Made by a program: the position numbers and the translations under genes. DNA of 64,000 nucleotides from contig PQWQ01000011.1 in the NCBI GenBank assembly GCA_002943765.1, positions 62,001-126,000 of the forward strand. The letters run 5' to 3'. The notes under the pieces were generated by a model. It had not been told where the DNA came from. It did no database searches and was given only the letters and a program-made list of their open reading frames with translations. The stretch comes from Psoroptes ovis (lineage: Eukaryota; Arthropoda; Arachnida; Sarcoptiformes; Psoroptidae). Shown one piece after another: positions 48,517 to 60,388 of the stretch (its first letter is position 1; every line of letters begins with the position of its first letter).

Positions 48517-51500
48517 ATGGCTGAATCAACATTATTGAAATCATTGATTGATAATGATTCAGATTTTCTACAAAACTTCAATAAAAATAATACAAATATA
48601 ACATTGGCAAATGATAAAGTGATTAATAATTATCAACAACAACAAATTGAGAATAATAATTATATTTTAAATAATATAAAACAGCAAGAGCAACAAGAAC
48701 AAATCATTACCACTGCCACAATTGAAACATTGCCATTTGAATATGATCAATATATCAATAATGATAATATATTTAAAACATTCATGTTCAATACATTTCA
48801 ATATTTAAAAGATTATTTATCATCATCAACGACTGATTATGACAATAATGTTATTGATGATTATGATGAACAATATTCATCAAATGAATCGGTCAATAAA
48901 TTATTGACTAAAAATAATAATAACAATAATAAAGATTATTTCAATTCATCATTATCGTCAAATGTTTATGTAAATAATATAAAAAGTGATGAAATATCAA
49001 TTTTTAATTTTAATTCAACAACAATAACAACAGTGTCAAGTATTACGAATCAAAATTCAAATATTGATGAAAAGAATTTTTCAATTGAAAATTCTACATC
49101 GATTTATTTAAATTCAAAAGAAATAGTTGCAACTGTGACAACCACTCCATCATCGGCAACAATGCTATCTCATCATACTCATAATCATATTATTATTGGT
49201 GATAATAATGATCATAATAACCATCAATCATTATCATCAACAATGACACCAGTACAAAAATTATTTGACATAAATAAAATGATACGAACATCTCATGGTG
49301 TAAGACCAAATTATGACTCAACAACCAGTGCAACTGCATCAGCAGCAACAACAATTGATGCAATTATACCTGATCAAAATAATTCAATCATAAATAAATA
49401 TGATGATTTTTCTCATATAAATAAAACATTATTTTCAACAATTGCTTCAAATATTACAGAAAATCATCAAAAGCCAAATTTTTTTCAAACATCCACAATA
49501 TCACCGCTCACAACGCCCTCGATAAATGATATTTTCATGAATGATGATATTGATGATAATAATATATTATCATATTTTGGTGGTGCACAATGTTTTCATT
49601 CACCTGAAGATTATGAATTATTGACATCAATGCTTTGTTCTAGTTTATTGGTATTAGGTGTTGTTTATTTTACATACGGTTATCGTTGTTTTCGTGCATT
49701 CAATTTTTTCGTTGGTTTCATATTCGGTGCCATACTATTTCATACGATATGTACTGCTGAAAATTTGTCAATTTTATCTTCAATAATACCACAATATGGC
49801 AATCTTATATCATCAATATTAGCTGGAACATTGATAGGTATATTTACGATGCTAGTCGCTTATCTCGGACTATTCATAATTGGCATACATCTGGGTTTAA
49901 TGTTAGCCATTGCATTATTAATTGTGATATATATATTACGACCATACTATCTACCATTACAAGCACCGTTATCATCATTAACGTTATTAATATTTTTCAT
50001 CGCGCTCAGTTTAGTCGGTTCATTGACTACTGTTTATTTTTCTAAAGGTAATCATCTTTAAATTTATTCATTCTAATCTCTATAATCTAGCGAAATTTCC
50101 CATCACTTTTAATTTATCGGATATAATAATTCTAAATTATTACTTTTGATGATTTTTACCAGTGAAAATCAATTTAAAAATATCTCTAAATATCGTGGAG
50201 ATGGATCTTTGATAATTCTTGTGAATTTCAGGTTCTTTTTGTGAAAATGTTTCCGTTTTTAGACCATCTAAGCAATTATATTATTTATTCTGTCTGACCA
50301 AAGTTTCCTGTATTCAACATTGATTACCATTAGGGACTTGAATTTTTGTTCATTATCATCATTATTTAATCATATTTTTACCTTTTAGAAGCCACAAAAA
50401 TTTATTGTTTCTGAAAAACATTCATTCTATTATGATTATTGTTATATGAATATTTCTTATGTATGAATTGTATGATTATCACCATCATCATTGTAATATA
50501 TGAATGAAAAAATTATGCAATCCTTGGTCATTGGCCTGTCCTTTCATAAATTGATTTTTTCATTCATTTGTTTATCATGTGTCCAATGTACATATGATCA
50601 ATGGACCAAAAAAAGTGATGAAAAAATAAATAAATAGATAGAAATTTAGTTGGAAACAATGAACATTGTTCTAGTTTTTTTTTCATTGTTTAATCCATTT
50701 ATTTGTTTATTATTACATAATATGATATCCTTTATGTCCATCGATTGACCGTTGTCAATTGTTCATTTTTTCATCAATTTGTTTGTTTTTAATTCATTTC
50801 ATTTTTTTGTACTATCCTAAAATATAATTTTCCATATTCAATCGAATATTAATAATTCTATTTAATTTTTTTCCAATTATTATGATTAGGTGGTACAATA
50901 ATGGCATCCAGCATGTACGGAAGTGCATTGACATTATTATGCATCGATTATTTTGTTGAAGATTTCAAAGTGATACATTGGTTTTTTGATCAATTGAGTA
51001 GCAGTACAACGACCACCAATAATAGTTTGATAAATAATAATTTTGGATTAGCTATTACAAATGATTATAGTAATAGTAATGATATTAATGATAATATTAT
51101 TACATTCGACATTAATAATAATAGTAATAATATCAATCAAAATGATTGGTATGGATTATTGTCTGGTATAAAACGTTCACAAACATTATGTCCACTGTCA
51201 CTGATAATATTTATTTTATGGCCAATATTAACATTAATCGGTATAATAATTCAAACATTTTGCACAGCACGAAATTACAAATATCATAATGGTTATGGTA
51301 TGGTTGATAATAATAGTGGCCGTATTACGCCGCCAATATCAAACCATTCGAGAGAAAGTTTTCGTAGTCTAAATCATTATCATTATCCATATCCCAATGT
51401 ATCGACAAAATTATATCAACATAATATGAAAAATGATGATCGATTCAATAATAAAAATAATAATGATCGATCATCGAAAAATTCATTGGCTAATCTTGAA

Positions 51501-51819
51501 GAGCAACGTCTCGAACAGAGGCATCGAAAATATCGTTATTTGTATCAAGTTCGGACAGCACATGGTGATGTTATTTCACAGGTTAATATGCTTGCTTGTT
51601 CATATCGTAGTCCATATACTCATATTTGATACTTATTTCATTATTTTTCAGCGTTACCTGCAAAGTTTACAAAATAAAAAACAAAATCATCAGCACCAAC
51701 AACAGCAACAACATCAACAATTGTGCCTTCCGGATCAAGATAGTTTTACATTCAATTCTGATCTATCATCACACATATTTCCATCTGAAAGTCGTACAAC
51801 AACATTGAGTGTTGCATGA
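48517..51819 (+). CDS. TMEM198: TMEM198 family seven-transmembrane protein
   Basis: Membrane protein of the TMEM198/DUF4203 family. The vertebrate member promotes LRP6 phosphorylation in Wnt signalling. Exons 48517-50047, 50890-51581 and 51652-51819 join by GT-AG introns of 842 and 70 bp to give 796 aa. An in-frame TAA four codons upstream supports the start. The first 350 or so residues are Asn/Ser/Thr-rich and have no parallel in the short vertebrate protein. Seven hydrophobic spans follow: five in exon 1 (about 366 to 508, with YFTYGYRCFRAFNFFVGFIFGA), one at the start of exon 2 (TIMASSMYGSALTLLCIDYF), and one after an Asn-rich insertion (SLIIFILWPILTLIGIIIQTF). The cytoplasmic tail carries the conserved KYRYLYQVRTAHGDVISQ segment. 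Exon 3 adds a Gln/His run. The gene converges on the METTL27-like gene. Confidence 0.93.
50048..50889 (+). other. First intron of TMEM198
   Basis: 842 bp between AAAG|GTAATC and GATTAG|GTGG. The split codon restores Gly in FSKGGTIMASS. AT-rich, nothing else seen. Confidence 0.8.
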
Positions 51820-52575
51820 TTGAAATACATATTGTTACTATCATGACATCAAATATAGAAATAATGAAATGAAAATTTCTAGTTTTTTTTCATGTACATC
51901 TTGTTTTTTATTCTGTGATGTTAATTATTAATATGAAATATTATATATTGTCTCCAAATACATTCATCTCTGCTCAGCGATAAAATTGATTAATCTCTTC
52001 TTTTTTTTTGGCTCATAGCTTATGTAAAATCATTCAAATGAACAAATACATAACATATGCAAGATCATCAATTATAACAAATGTTGAATTATTACTATTA
52101 TTACTAAATGAAAATTAGATCATATTATTATAATTATTGTTATTGTTATTATTATGATCATCCAAAGTTTATGCTAAAACAAAAATGATATATTGGAAAA
52201 TGGAATGAAATGGACAAACAAAAACAAAAGCAACAACAACAAAAAAAATTTGAATAATTATTCAATCAATCTTTTGAATATTTGAAATTGTATATTATTA
52301 CATTATATCCATAGTTAGAAGCTAATTATTTTTAATAGAAGAAATTTATATTTATCATTCAAAACACCATGATAATATATGAAATTTGGAAGATTTTCAT
52401 CGAAATAATTCATTTCCTGTATATACAAACAAGGATTCATCATTTCTAATATAATTATTAATATTATTATCATTAGCATCAATTAATGCGTCAATCATCA
52501 CATTTATCATTGATTATGTTGCGATGATTATCATTATTATTATTATTCAGCATTACATTTGATTATGACAGTTTC

Positions 52576-52581
52576 AATAAA
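52576..52581 (+). terminator. Candidate polyadenylation signal of TMEM198
   Basis: AATAAA about 760 bp beyond the stop codon. I did not search exhaustively for a nearer canonical or variant hexamer, so the assignment is tentative. Confidence 0.4.
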
Positions 52582-52786
52582 CAAAAAAATATTTAGTTTT
52601 TTTGAAAATTTTCATGAAAATCATTAAAAAATTGATCGTTTTTTAAAAAATTCATGATAAAGGCGCCATCTTTTTCTTTGAAAAAATAAAATGATTTTGA
52701 ATATCAAATTCGCTGGCCGATAGATAGCGCTTAAAATTCGTGGCGAAAAAGTTTGGATTTTTTTTTGATATTTTGTAAAAATAAAT

Positions 52787-52792
52787 TTTATT
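52787..52792 (-). terminator. Polyadenylation signal of the METTL27-like gene
   Basis: TTTATT on the plus strand (AATAAA on the minus strand), only 22 bp beyond the stop codon. Confidence 0.55.
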
Positions 52793-52813
52793 TTATCATT
52801 ACTTTAAAATAAT

Positions 52814-55800
52814 TTAAACAACTTGCATTGCATAAAAATATCCTGGTAAATTTCGTACATAATTTTCAACAACAATCGGATAGCCTAACACTGATAACCA
52901 TTTCATTTTGTCACATAGCAGCGATATATAACGTTCAAAATTACCATCATTATAAGATTCATCACGATCGGCATATATTTTCGGATGACCCATTGACCAG
53001 CAAATGAATCCACCTGAGAGTCATAAAAAATAATAAAATAAATGAATTTGAAATTATTTAAATAGATAAATTGAAGAAAAATTCAATAATAAATGGTTAC
53101 AATCAATTATTATTGATCTAATAACAATGTTTAAACATAAATAAATAATTTGAAAACACAAAAAAAACATAAAATCAAATTATACACGATTGAATGAAAA
53201 ATTAACGAAAAAAAAATTCTATATACTAATAATTGTAAATGTTTATCTTTGGCATTGAATGTGCATTTTATTCTGAAATTAATTCATTCAAGCATGAATT
53301 CAATTATTTGTTTGAGAATTTTTTTTTCGTTTTTTTTTCATTATTCCAAATTGATCGTATTTAATATTGAAAAAAATAATAACAATGATTGATATGATAT
53401 CGGAATGAAGAAAATAAACGATTAACAAAAACATGAAAGAAAAACAATCAATCATGATATTAATATTACTATAGTAATTATTTATAGATAATTTGACATG
53501 AAATTGAAAAAAAAATTTCATTGTAATGAAATAAATATCAAAATTGATTTGATTAAAAATGCATAATAATCAATAAATATTTTCTTACCTGATTTAGTAA
53601 TGCGTATAATTTGTTCTAATGAACGATAATCAATGTGGCCAGGACAAAATACACCAGCCAATATGACAACGTCATATTGTCGATCATTGATTGGTAATTT
53701 TGTATCTGGACTAACTATTGATTTAATAATATTATGATAACAATTTTTCTTCTTCAATATTTCCAACATTTCATCATTACAGTCTAATGCATCAACATTG
53801 TTGTAACCATTTTGTTTGAGAATTTCACCGATCATACCAGTACCGGCACCGATATCCAATATTTTTGAATTTTTATCAAAATTCATTTGTAAAAAATATT
53901 TTGCCGCAATCATTGCACCGTTATATTCCATTTCTTTTATATCCTCCATGATCGATTTTTGAGTAAATATTTTTATAAAGAAAAAATTTTAAAATTTTTA
54001 TTTTTTAAATTGAATTTTGATTAATGTGTTGATTTTTTTTAGTATTATGTCAATAAATTCACATTATGATCACAATAAACACAACAATGATCAATATAAT
54101 GATGGAAAATCAATGATTAAATCAGTGAAAAAAAATTTGTAAAAATCAACAATAAAATGGAGAGAATTTTCTATTTAAAAAAAATCAAATCGGAAATCTA
54201 AAATACATTGATCGATTATCAATTGATATCGATTTATTATCAAAAGTGATAATAATAATAAAAATGATGATATTAATAACAAAGTCAACAACAACAAGAT
54301 AACATATCTTTTGAGAAATTTATTTATTTATTTTTTCACATTCATTCACTAAGATGACATAACAATGGTTCAGAAATAATGGTGATAGCGATGATTGTTT
54401 ATGGCGAGATGTTTATTTAGTATTCATTGTAACACAATGGCAAGCATTTTTGAGAAACATCGATACAATGAAAAAAAAACCATAGACACTATGATGAAAT
54501 TAATGGATTACAATTTATTCATTCATCTATCCAATTCAATGGAAAAGAAACTGCCACCGAATAGTATAGTGTTGTACAGATGTATGTTTTTTGTCACAAC
54601 GGCACTTTGATGTGATTCTAAATTGCGATCATGAATTATTGAAGAATCGATTCTCGATTTTTGAATATGGAAAAGAAACAAATACATTGATTGCACGAAA
54701 CATTTGAAACACACAAGCAAAATCACCCTGATTCAAGTGATCATCATCAGTGAAAAACGACAATAACAAACAATCCTCGAAAATGATGTATTTTCATCAA
54801 AATGCTCACCAAAAAAAAACCACTTGTCGATTTGCTATGATCAACGACTAATAAAAAAGAAATTTTCAACTACCATCGCAACCAGCAATGATTACAATGA
54901 CAACAACAACATTCATTATGATTAGCAGCATTCTTGTAATTGTCGTCGTTGTGGTTGTGTTTCAGTTAAACAGGCAATAAAAAAAACAGTTAGTTGTTAG
55001 TCATAAACATTGATTATGTATTTTCTTCCAGCAAAATCAAACATTACACATTTTAAATTGTTGAAAACAAAATGTCATTGAAAATTCATAAATAAGTATG
55101 TTGAATACAATACAGGATGTTGTTATTATTAGTTGTTCAATGGATTGATCATTATTTATTGGTAATTGTCGATAGCGATGCACAAACGAAGAAACAAGTA
55201 TATTTCATTGTTGATTTCATAGTTTTTTAAACATAGTTGCTGATGTTTAAATGTTCAATGTTTAATTTTTGATTAGAATTATCATTTATACATTGTAAAA
55301 ATATACAATAAGTATACTTTAAAACAAAAATGAACATTGTTTTACACATTTCACACATTCATACACATTCATATGAGACAAACTCATACATTATTATTAT
55401 ATCATCAATGCCATTTTATGTAATTTTGATTTTTTATTTATTTTCATTTTTAGCGATTGTATGAATCGTTGTATGAATTTGTGTGTGAATGGCACTTTAA
55501 TTTCTTTTACTTCTCAATAAATTTTCTCAATTTGTCGTTAAATTTTTTATAAATTTATATTTTATTCCATTTTATTTTCTTTTCAATGTATTTATTTTTC
55601 ACTGACAATATAATGCATTTATATTATATAATAAGAAAAATATATATTTTCAATGATAAATAATCAAAGAGCAAATTATTGTATAAATAAATAAAATGAA
55701 CAAACACTCTAGGAGAAAACCATAATTTTTTTATATAAAAACACTAATAAAAATGAAGATAATGTGATGATGTTGCTGAGGTGTTGATGGCTGTTTATAT

Positions 55801-57596
55801 GGCGTATCTTAGAAGTTGAAAAAATCCAGAAACACTTTCATATCATAATGTATGAATAATATCATGTGTTAAAGAAAAAAAATTGATTGAAATAACAAAA
55901 AATGCATTAAGCAATCATGTATGATGATGATGATGATGATCATATAAATTTGTCATGATTTCATCTATTTTTCATCATGCAAAATGTGTCCATGTGTTAT
56001 ATAAAATTGAAATGTCTATGATGTGCATTGAAATGCGTATTTTAGCGAGTTAAATAAAAAAAAATAATAATATTCTAAGCCAATTTTGAGTATTAATACT
56101 GATTATGATGATGATGAAAACATGATTAATTCAAGAATATTCGTTATTAAAACAATGTCATTAATATATTAATGAAAATAAATTATAATTAAAATAAAGG
56201 TTAATGATTTTGATTCACTGTCTTTGTTTCAATGATTGTTTGACATTCACGAAAAAAGCATCGAATCATGAAATAATTCCATCATACGAAGAAAATTATT
56301 TAGAAACAATAGAAGAAAAAATAATCAATTTTTTATCACTGATTTTCCATGAATTTAACTAATTTTTGTGAATTGAATAATCGATGAATGAATCAATCAA
56401 TTTTCAATTATCAACGATGATTAATTACGATTTTTGTTCTTTGTTTCAATATAATGTTCGAAAATCAATAATAATAATGATGAAAATATTTCTTTCTCCT
56501 AATTTTCTTTATAAAATCATTCATCAATTACTGGTCGATAATATATTTTATATAATATGGAATCGATTCCATTGTAAACTATTTGAATATTAATTACAAT
56601 ATATTTCCAGGGAAATTTTTCTATCAATTCGATATTTACTTCAAAGTTGAACAGTAATCATTATTATCATCATTCAGTAGTTTCCAAGGAAAATAAATTA
56701 CAAATCACAAAATAGAGACTCATTTATATTGAAATAATCATGTATTAATATCAAGATATAAATCAAAATTGAATATAAATTGATTGATCAAATCTATTCA
56801 TCAAATATATCATCTATATTAGAGACTAAGTTTTTTGATAAGAAATATTTCAAAACACGTACAACGAAATAAATAAATAAATAAAAATCATTATAATGAT
56901 CATTGAATATACAATTTGTACCCAAATCATTGTACAAAAATTTCATTTGTTCAAATAAATTATAATCTAAATGAAATTGGATACAATCTGATAAATAATT
57001 CCGATCATTACTTACGCTTTTGTCATTGTCATTATCAATTCAATTCATTAATAATCACGCATAGTGAATGTTGAAACAATGGAATCACAATTTGACTATC
57101 ATAATAAAATGATTATATGAAATTTTGTGCATGGTTAAAAGTTGAAATTTTGTTGATTCAAAACTTTTTCATTTTGTTTTGTTTTGATAATATTTTCGTT
57201 GGTGCAAGTGAATCGTAAGATTTATCATTGAATGATTGATATGATAAAAATGTACAATTTATGTTGTTATTGTCGCTGCTGCTGCTGCTGTTACAACCGG
57301 AAACTTTGAATGAAAATGATCAAAGAATTCGATTCAATTCATTAAGAATTTTTATCAAAGTTAGGAATTTATTTGAATTTTTTTTTTTCGTATTATTCAA
57401 TCGATAAATCAACTTGAAATAAATGAATGGAAAAAAAAATTCGGCGAATACATACCTTTTCATAATTTTTCGCCCATTTCGTATAAAAATCATCAGTATC
57501 TTTTTGCATCATTGGTTGGATTAATCGATCCAATAATTCATCGGTCGATTTTTCATTTGATTTCACTGCTTTTGTCAATGTAATTGTTGAATTCAT
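52814..57596 (-). CDS. METTL27-like class I methyltransferase
   Basis: SAM-dependent methyltransferase-like protein resembling METTL27 (WBSCR27), whose substrate is unknown. Three minus-strand exons, 57596-57456, 53943-53589 and 53013-52814, give 231 aa. All junctions are GT-AG and the frame closes. The N-terminus ends in FYTKWAKNYEK, and exon 2 begins DIKEMEYNGA, matching the family's YDxDxxxxxYxxP-type lead-in. The SAM-binding motif I is ILDIGAGTGMIGE (about 76-88). The acidic end of strand 2 is ALDCNDEML, and a later strand is YDVVILAGVFCPGHI. The C-terminus has GGFICWSMG and a final LPGYFYAMQVV strand, typical of the seven-strand Rossmann fold. Starting at the Met at 53949 instead would discard the conserved first exon. 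I chose the acceptor just inside it (ATGGAG|GAT) because the junction then aligns without gap. Confidence 0.85.
53014..53588 (-). other. Second intron of the METTL27-like gene
   Basis: 575 bp bounded by GTAAGA and CTCAG. Removing it restores Gly in SGGFICW. AT-rich. The minus-strand frame at 53300-53521 within it is hydrophobic chance translation. Confidence 0.75.
53944..57455 (-). other. First intron of the METTL27-like gene (3.5 kb)
   Basis: Bounded by donor AAAAG|GTATGT and acceptor ATGGAG|GAT. AT-rich. It contains a 30-codon plus-strand frame at 54888-54980 encoding a hydrophobic peptide (see findings), GAT repeats near 55921, and CTG repeats near 57275. No other coding signal. Confidence 0.65.
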
Positions 57597-59113
57597 TTTG
57601 GATGATTGAATTGAATGTCATAAATTATATAAAATCAAAGATATTTTTCAAGAAATTCAGACATACAAGACAAAAATTGAATGATTTAAAACTTGAATCA
57701 AACGATTTTTCATTTTGTCAAATTGATTAAAATTGCATACAATTTATCATATATCCGAAAAAAAAAATGAAATAAAATGGAAGAAAATAATCAATGAACA
57801 AACAAAACAAAGACCAGAAATTGATTAATTTATTGATTTATCAATGAATGAACAATGTCACATAAAAGTTTATCAAATATATAGTCTATTTGTAAAAATC
57901 ATCCGATATTTGATAATGTTTGATGATATTTATTCTTCATAAATATTTCCATTTATTTCATTTGAAATATTTCTTACGTCATATTTCTTGAGAAATCAAA
58001 AGTGTAAGAAATACAATTTCGAATAAAAATAAATTTCACATCAGTCAACAATGAAAAGTTAATGTATGATGCTGTATGAAAAAAAACAAAATCGGTCATT
58101 TTCCGCATTCGAATTTATTGTTATCATTGAAATTTATGACAAATTTTTTTTCAAATGATAAAAAATCTAAGTAAATAATGAATAAATATCCACTATCAAT
58201 ATTTATGTATTGATCATAAATCAAACAATGACTGATAAATTTGAAACCAAATATTTATATTGGTATTTATCAATGATATTTATTTACTTAGATGTCTAAA
58301 AATGGAGAAAAAAATGTTGAGTAATATAGTACAGTATTTCTTAATGAATTCTTATGTTCAAAATTCTTCAATAATCCGATGACATTTTATGAGATTCAAA
58401 TATTAATTTCAGAAAATAATAATTATAAATTTAGCAACGATAGATAATTAATTTGGAAGCAAAGATTTCGAAAATACTTTCCCTCTTTAAAATTTCATTC
58501 AAAATCCGATATTCTTTGACAATTAATTCGTTTAATTATCGAATCATTTCGATTCTACTTTGAATTTTAAAATTGATGAACGTGATTTAATCGGGTTAAA
58601 TTCAGATTTCATTTCATTTCATCAATCTGATTTTGAAGCAAAAAAAACGAGATTTCAGATAAATTCACTCATTACCATACGTCCATTTCCTATTGATAAT
58701 GGTGAGTCCATTCTTTTAAATCACAAATTACAAGTCTCGAAAAATGGACAATTGTCAAGTTTGACAATTAAAATATTGCTGTAGGCATCTGTGAAAAGAA
58801 AAAATGATAAATCATTATTTTTGATGCAAAAATGATGATGATAAAGGGCCATAATAGCAAAATAACAAAGAGCGAATGAAAGAAAGGAATGAAATGAAAG
58901 AAAAAACATTTTAAACTCTTTGTGTTCCTGAGTTCTGAATTTAAATGTTTAATTACTCATGTTTTAATGGTGGAAAATTATTCAATTTGGCGCCTATTTT
59001 TTTCTTTTTAGTTATAAAATTGATAATTACAACAAATGAATTAAAAATTTGTAAAATTTTAAATTTTAATGATTTTTTTTCCATTTTTGAAAATAAAATT
59101 TCAAATAATATTA
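57597..59113. other. Upstream region of the METTL27-like gene
   Basis: 1.5 kb AT-rich DNA before the transposon. It contains a 129 bp inverted-repeat structure (58165-58293). Open frames such as 58560-58784 and 58721-58909 show no conserved content. Confidence 0.5.
58165..58293. repeat. Short inverted-repeat element or hairpin
   Basis: ATCTAAGTAAATA at 58165-58177 is repeated as its exact reverse complement at 58281-58293, and related AATATC / GATATT words continue inward. The whole structure is about 129 bp. It could be a small fold-back or MITE-like remnant. No clear target duplication is visible. Confidence 0.4.
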
Positions 59114-59135
59114 CCTTGTCCGGCGTAAAGTTAGG
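59114..59135 (+). repeat. Left terminal inverted repeat
   Basis: Begins CCTTGTCCGGCGTAAAG and pairs with the right end with one mismatch in 22. The flanking TA is at 59112-59113. Confidence 0.88.
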
Positions 59136-59439
59136 GTGACATCTATCTAAATAATTCAGCAATCGCTTGATGTTTCGGGACCAAATTTTCACCACTAGTA
59201 CTGGGACTAATGCTTCATCGAAAAAAAAAGAATTTTCGAATTTCCCTCAGAGATGACCCTAGAGTGGCCCATTTTAAAAAGGTCCAATAAAAACAGCATG
59301 ATTTTGACAAAATCATCAAAATTCCAGGATTCACAGCTTCCAGAATCCAAAAACAATTGTGGGAAATTTTGATGGGCCTAGGATATTCTCAGAAAACAGA
59401 AGAAAAATCGATGATATCAATCATCAGTAGGAGAAAAAG

Positions 59440-59760
59440 CTCAAAAATGATCGAAGACTAGTCGTTTGTTTAAGGGTTGAAAAAGACCCGAGAATCCGAG
59501 GAATCAAAAAAATGTTTCAAGAATGTAAGAGCCTGGAATGTTGGTGATCTGTCCCTCAAATTTGAAGTTCCTATGAGCACTGTGTGGAACATTACACCCC
59601 TAAAATCAAAGCAAGTCAGATTTCGAAAAATTCAAATCCAACATTGGGACCCAAGACCAAATCACTTTGAAAAAAGATTGATGTCACAAGAGTTCACTTT
59701 GCTCAACACGTCTCTCAAAGTGATAGTGACACATTTCTCCCACTGAAAAATTCTAGGCCC
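59440..59760 (+). pseudogene. Decayed transposase fragment
   Basis: One frame reads VEKDPRIRGIKKMF, like the KDPRI... segment of Tc1-type transposase N-termini. The conserved reading then shifts frame to NVRAWNVGDLSLKFEVPMSTVWNI, which looks like the second helix-turn-helix (S.....KF.V..STV...). The longest open frame (59477-59746) is only 89 codons against about 340 for an intact transposase. No DDE/D catalytic segment could be read in any one frame. The frame change and short ORFs mark it as dead. Confidence 0.55.
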
Positions 59761-60364
59761 CACTACAGCATATTCTTGTTGAAGGAAGTGGAAATTTCAC
59801 CCAGTTAAAGAAGAGCTAGGACCAAAATTTTTACAACAGGGATCGGGTGAGAGAATAGCATTCTCATCATGACCATGGATATCCATGACATCGTCTTTCG
59901 GCATCTCTGGCACGAAAATTAAGCAATAACAACCAAGGCCCATAGGACGTTAATCGGGACCCATGGCCCCGTAAGAATGGTTGAAAAAGACTGCAAGGAT
60001 ATGAAATTCTTCTTGATAATGTTTGGTTCCATGAAAATTAAGTTGTCACGTGATTATCCCTGAAAAACTATTTTGACATTTAAAGTCGGGTCAATATGAC
60101 CCAGGTCATAATTTTTGTGACCAAAACTGTCTTGTCTCGTGAAAATATGGATTTCAAGCATTCGATTACAAAATTTAAATATTTCAAAAAATACTGCTAA
60201 TTTGGTCATTTTGAACAGTTTGCAAAAGGTCCATTTTGACAAGGTTCCTATGGTACTTGGGCCTTGAAAATCATTCATAAGGTTTGAAGAAAACTAAATT
60301 TTATTATGATAAAGTTTCGCTAAGAAATCTTCAATAGTTTTTGAAAAAATTGAATTTGAACACT

Positions 60365-60386
60365 CCTAACTTTACTCCGGACAAGG
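60365..60386 (-). repeat. Right terminal inverted repeat
   Basis: Reverse complement reads CCTTGTCCGGAGTAAAG. The flanking TA is at 60387-60388. Confidence 0.88.
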
Positions 60387-60388
60387 TA

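Larger units (their letters stand above)
51820..52813. other. Convergent 3' region of TMEM198 and the METTL27-like gene
   Basis: 994 bp. AATAAA at 52576-52581 (plus strand) is followed by a segment near 52662-52745 that is slightly richer in GC, with GGCGCCATC and GATAGCGC words. TTTATT at 52787-52792 is the minus-strand signal. No gene seen. Confidence 0.55.
59114..60386. mobile_element. Tc1/mariner-type DNA transposon, degenerate
   Basis: A 1273 bp element, the usual Tc1/mariner length. Its ends are 22 bp inverted repeats (59114-59135 and 60365-60386) that differ at one position and begin CCTTGTCCGG. Both ends abut TA (59112-59113 and 60387-60388), the target duplication of this superfamily. 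The inside is clearly less AT-rich than all flanking non-coding DNA. No intact transposase remains. Both ends are recognisable, so the element probably decayed after insertion as a full copy. Confidence 0.85.

Noticed and set aside
53518..53949. Single-exon methyltransferase starting at Met 53949
   Set aside because: It would lack the conserved WAKNYEK lead-in and the C-terminal strands. Three-exon splicing restores both in frame.
55921..55940. CRISPR-like or satellite arrays
   Set aside because: Only simple trinucleotide and dinucleotide repeats are present here and elsewhere. No spaced direct-repeat array was seen.
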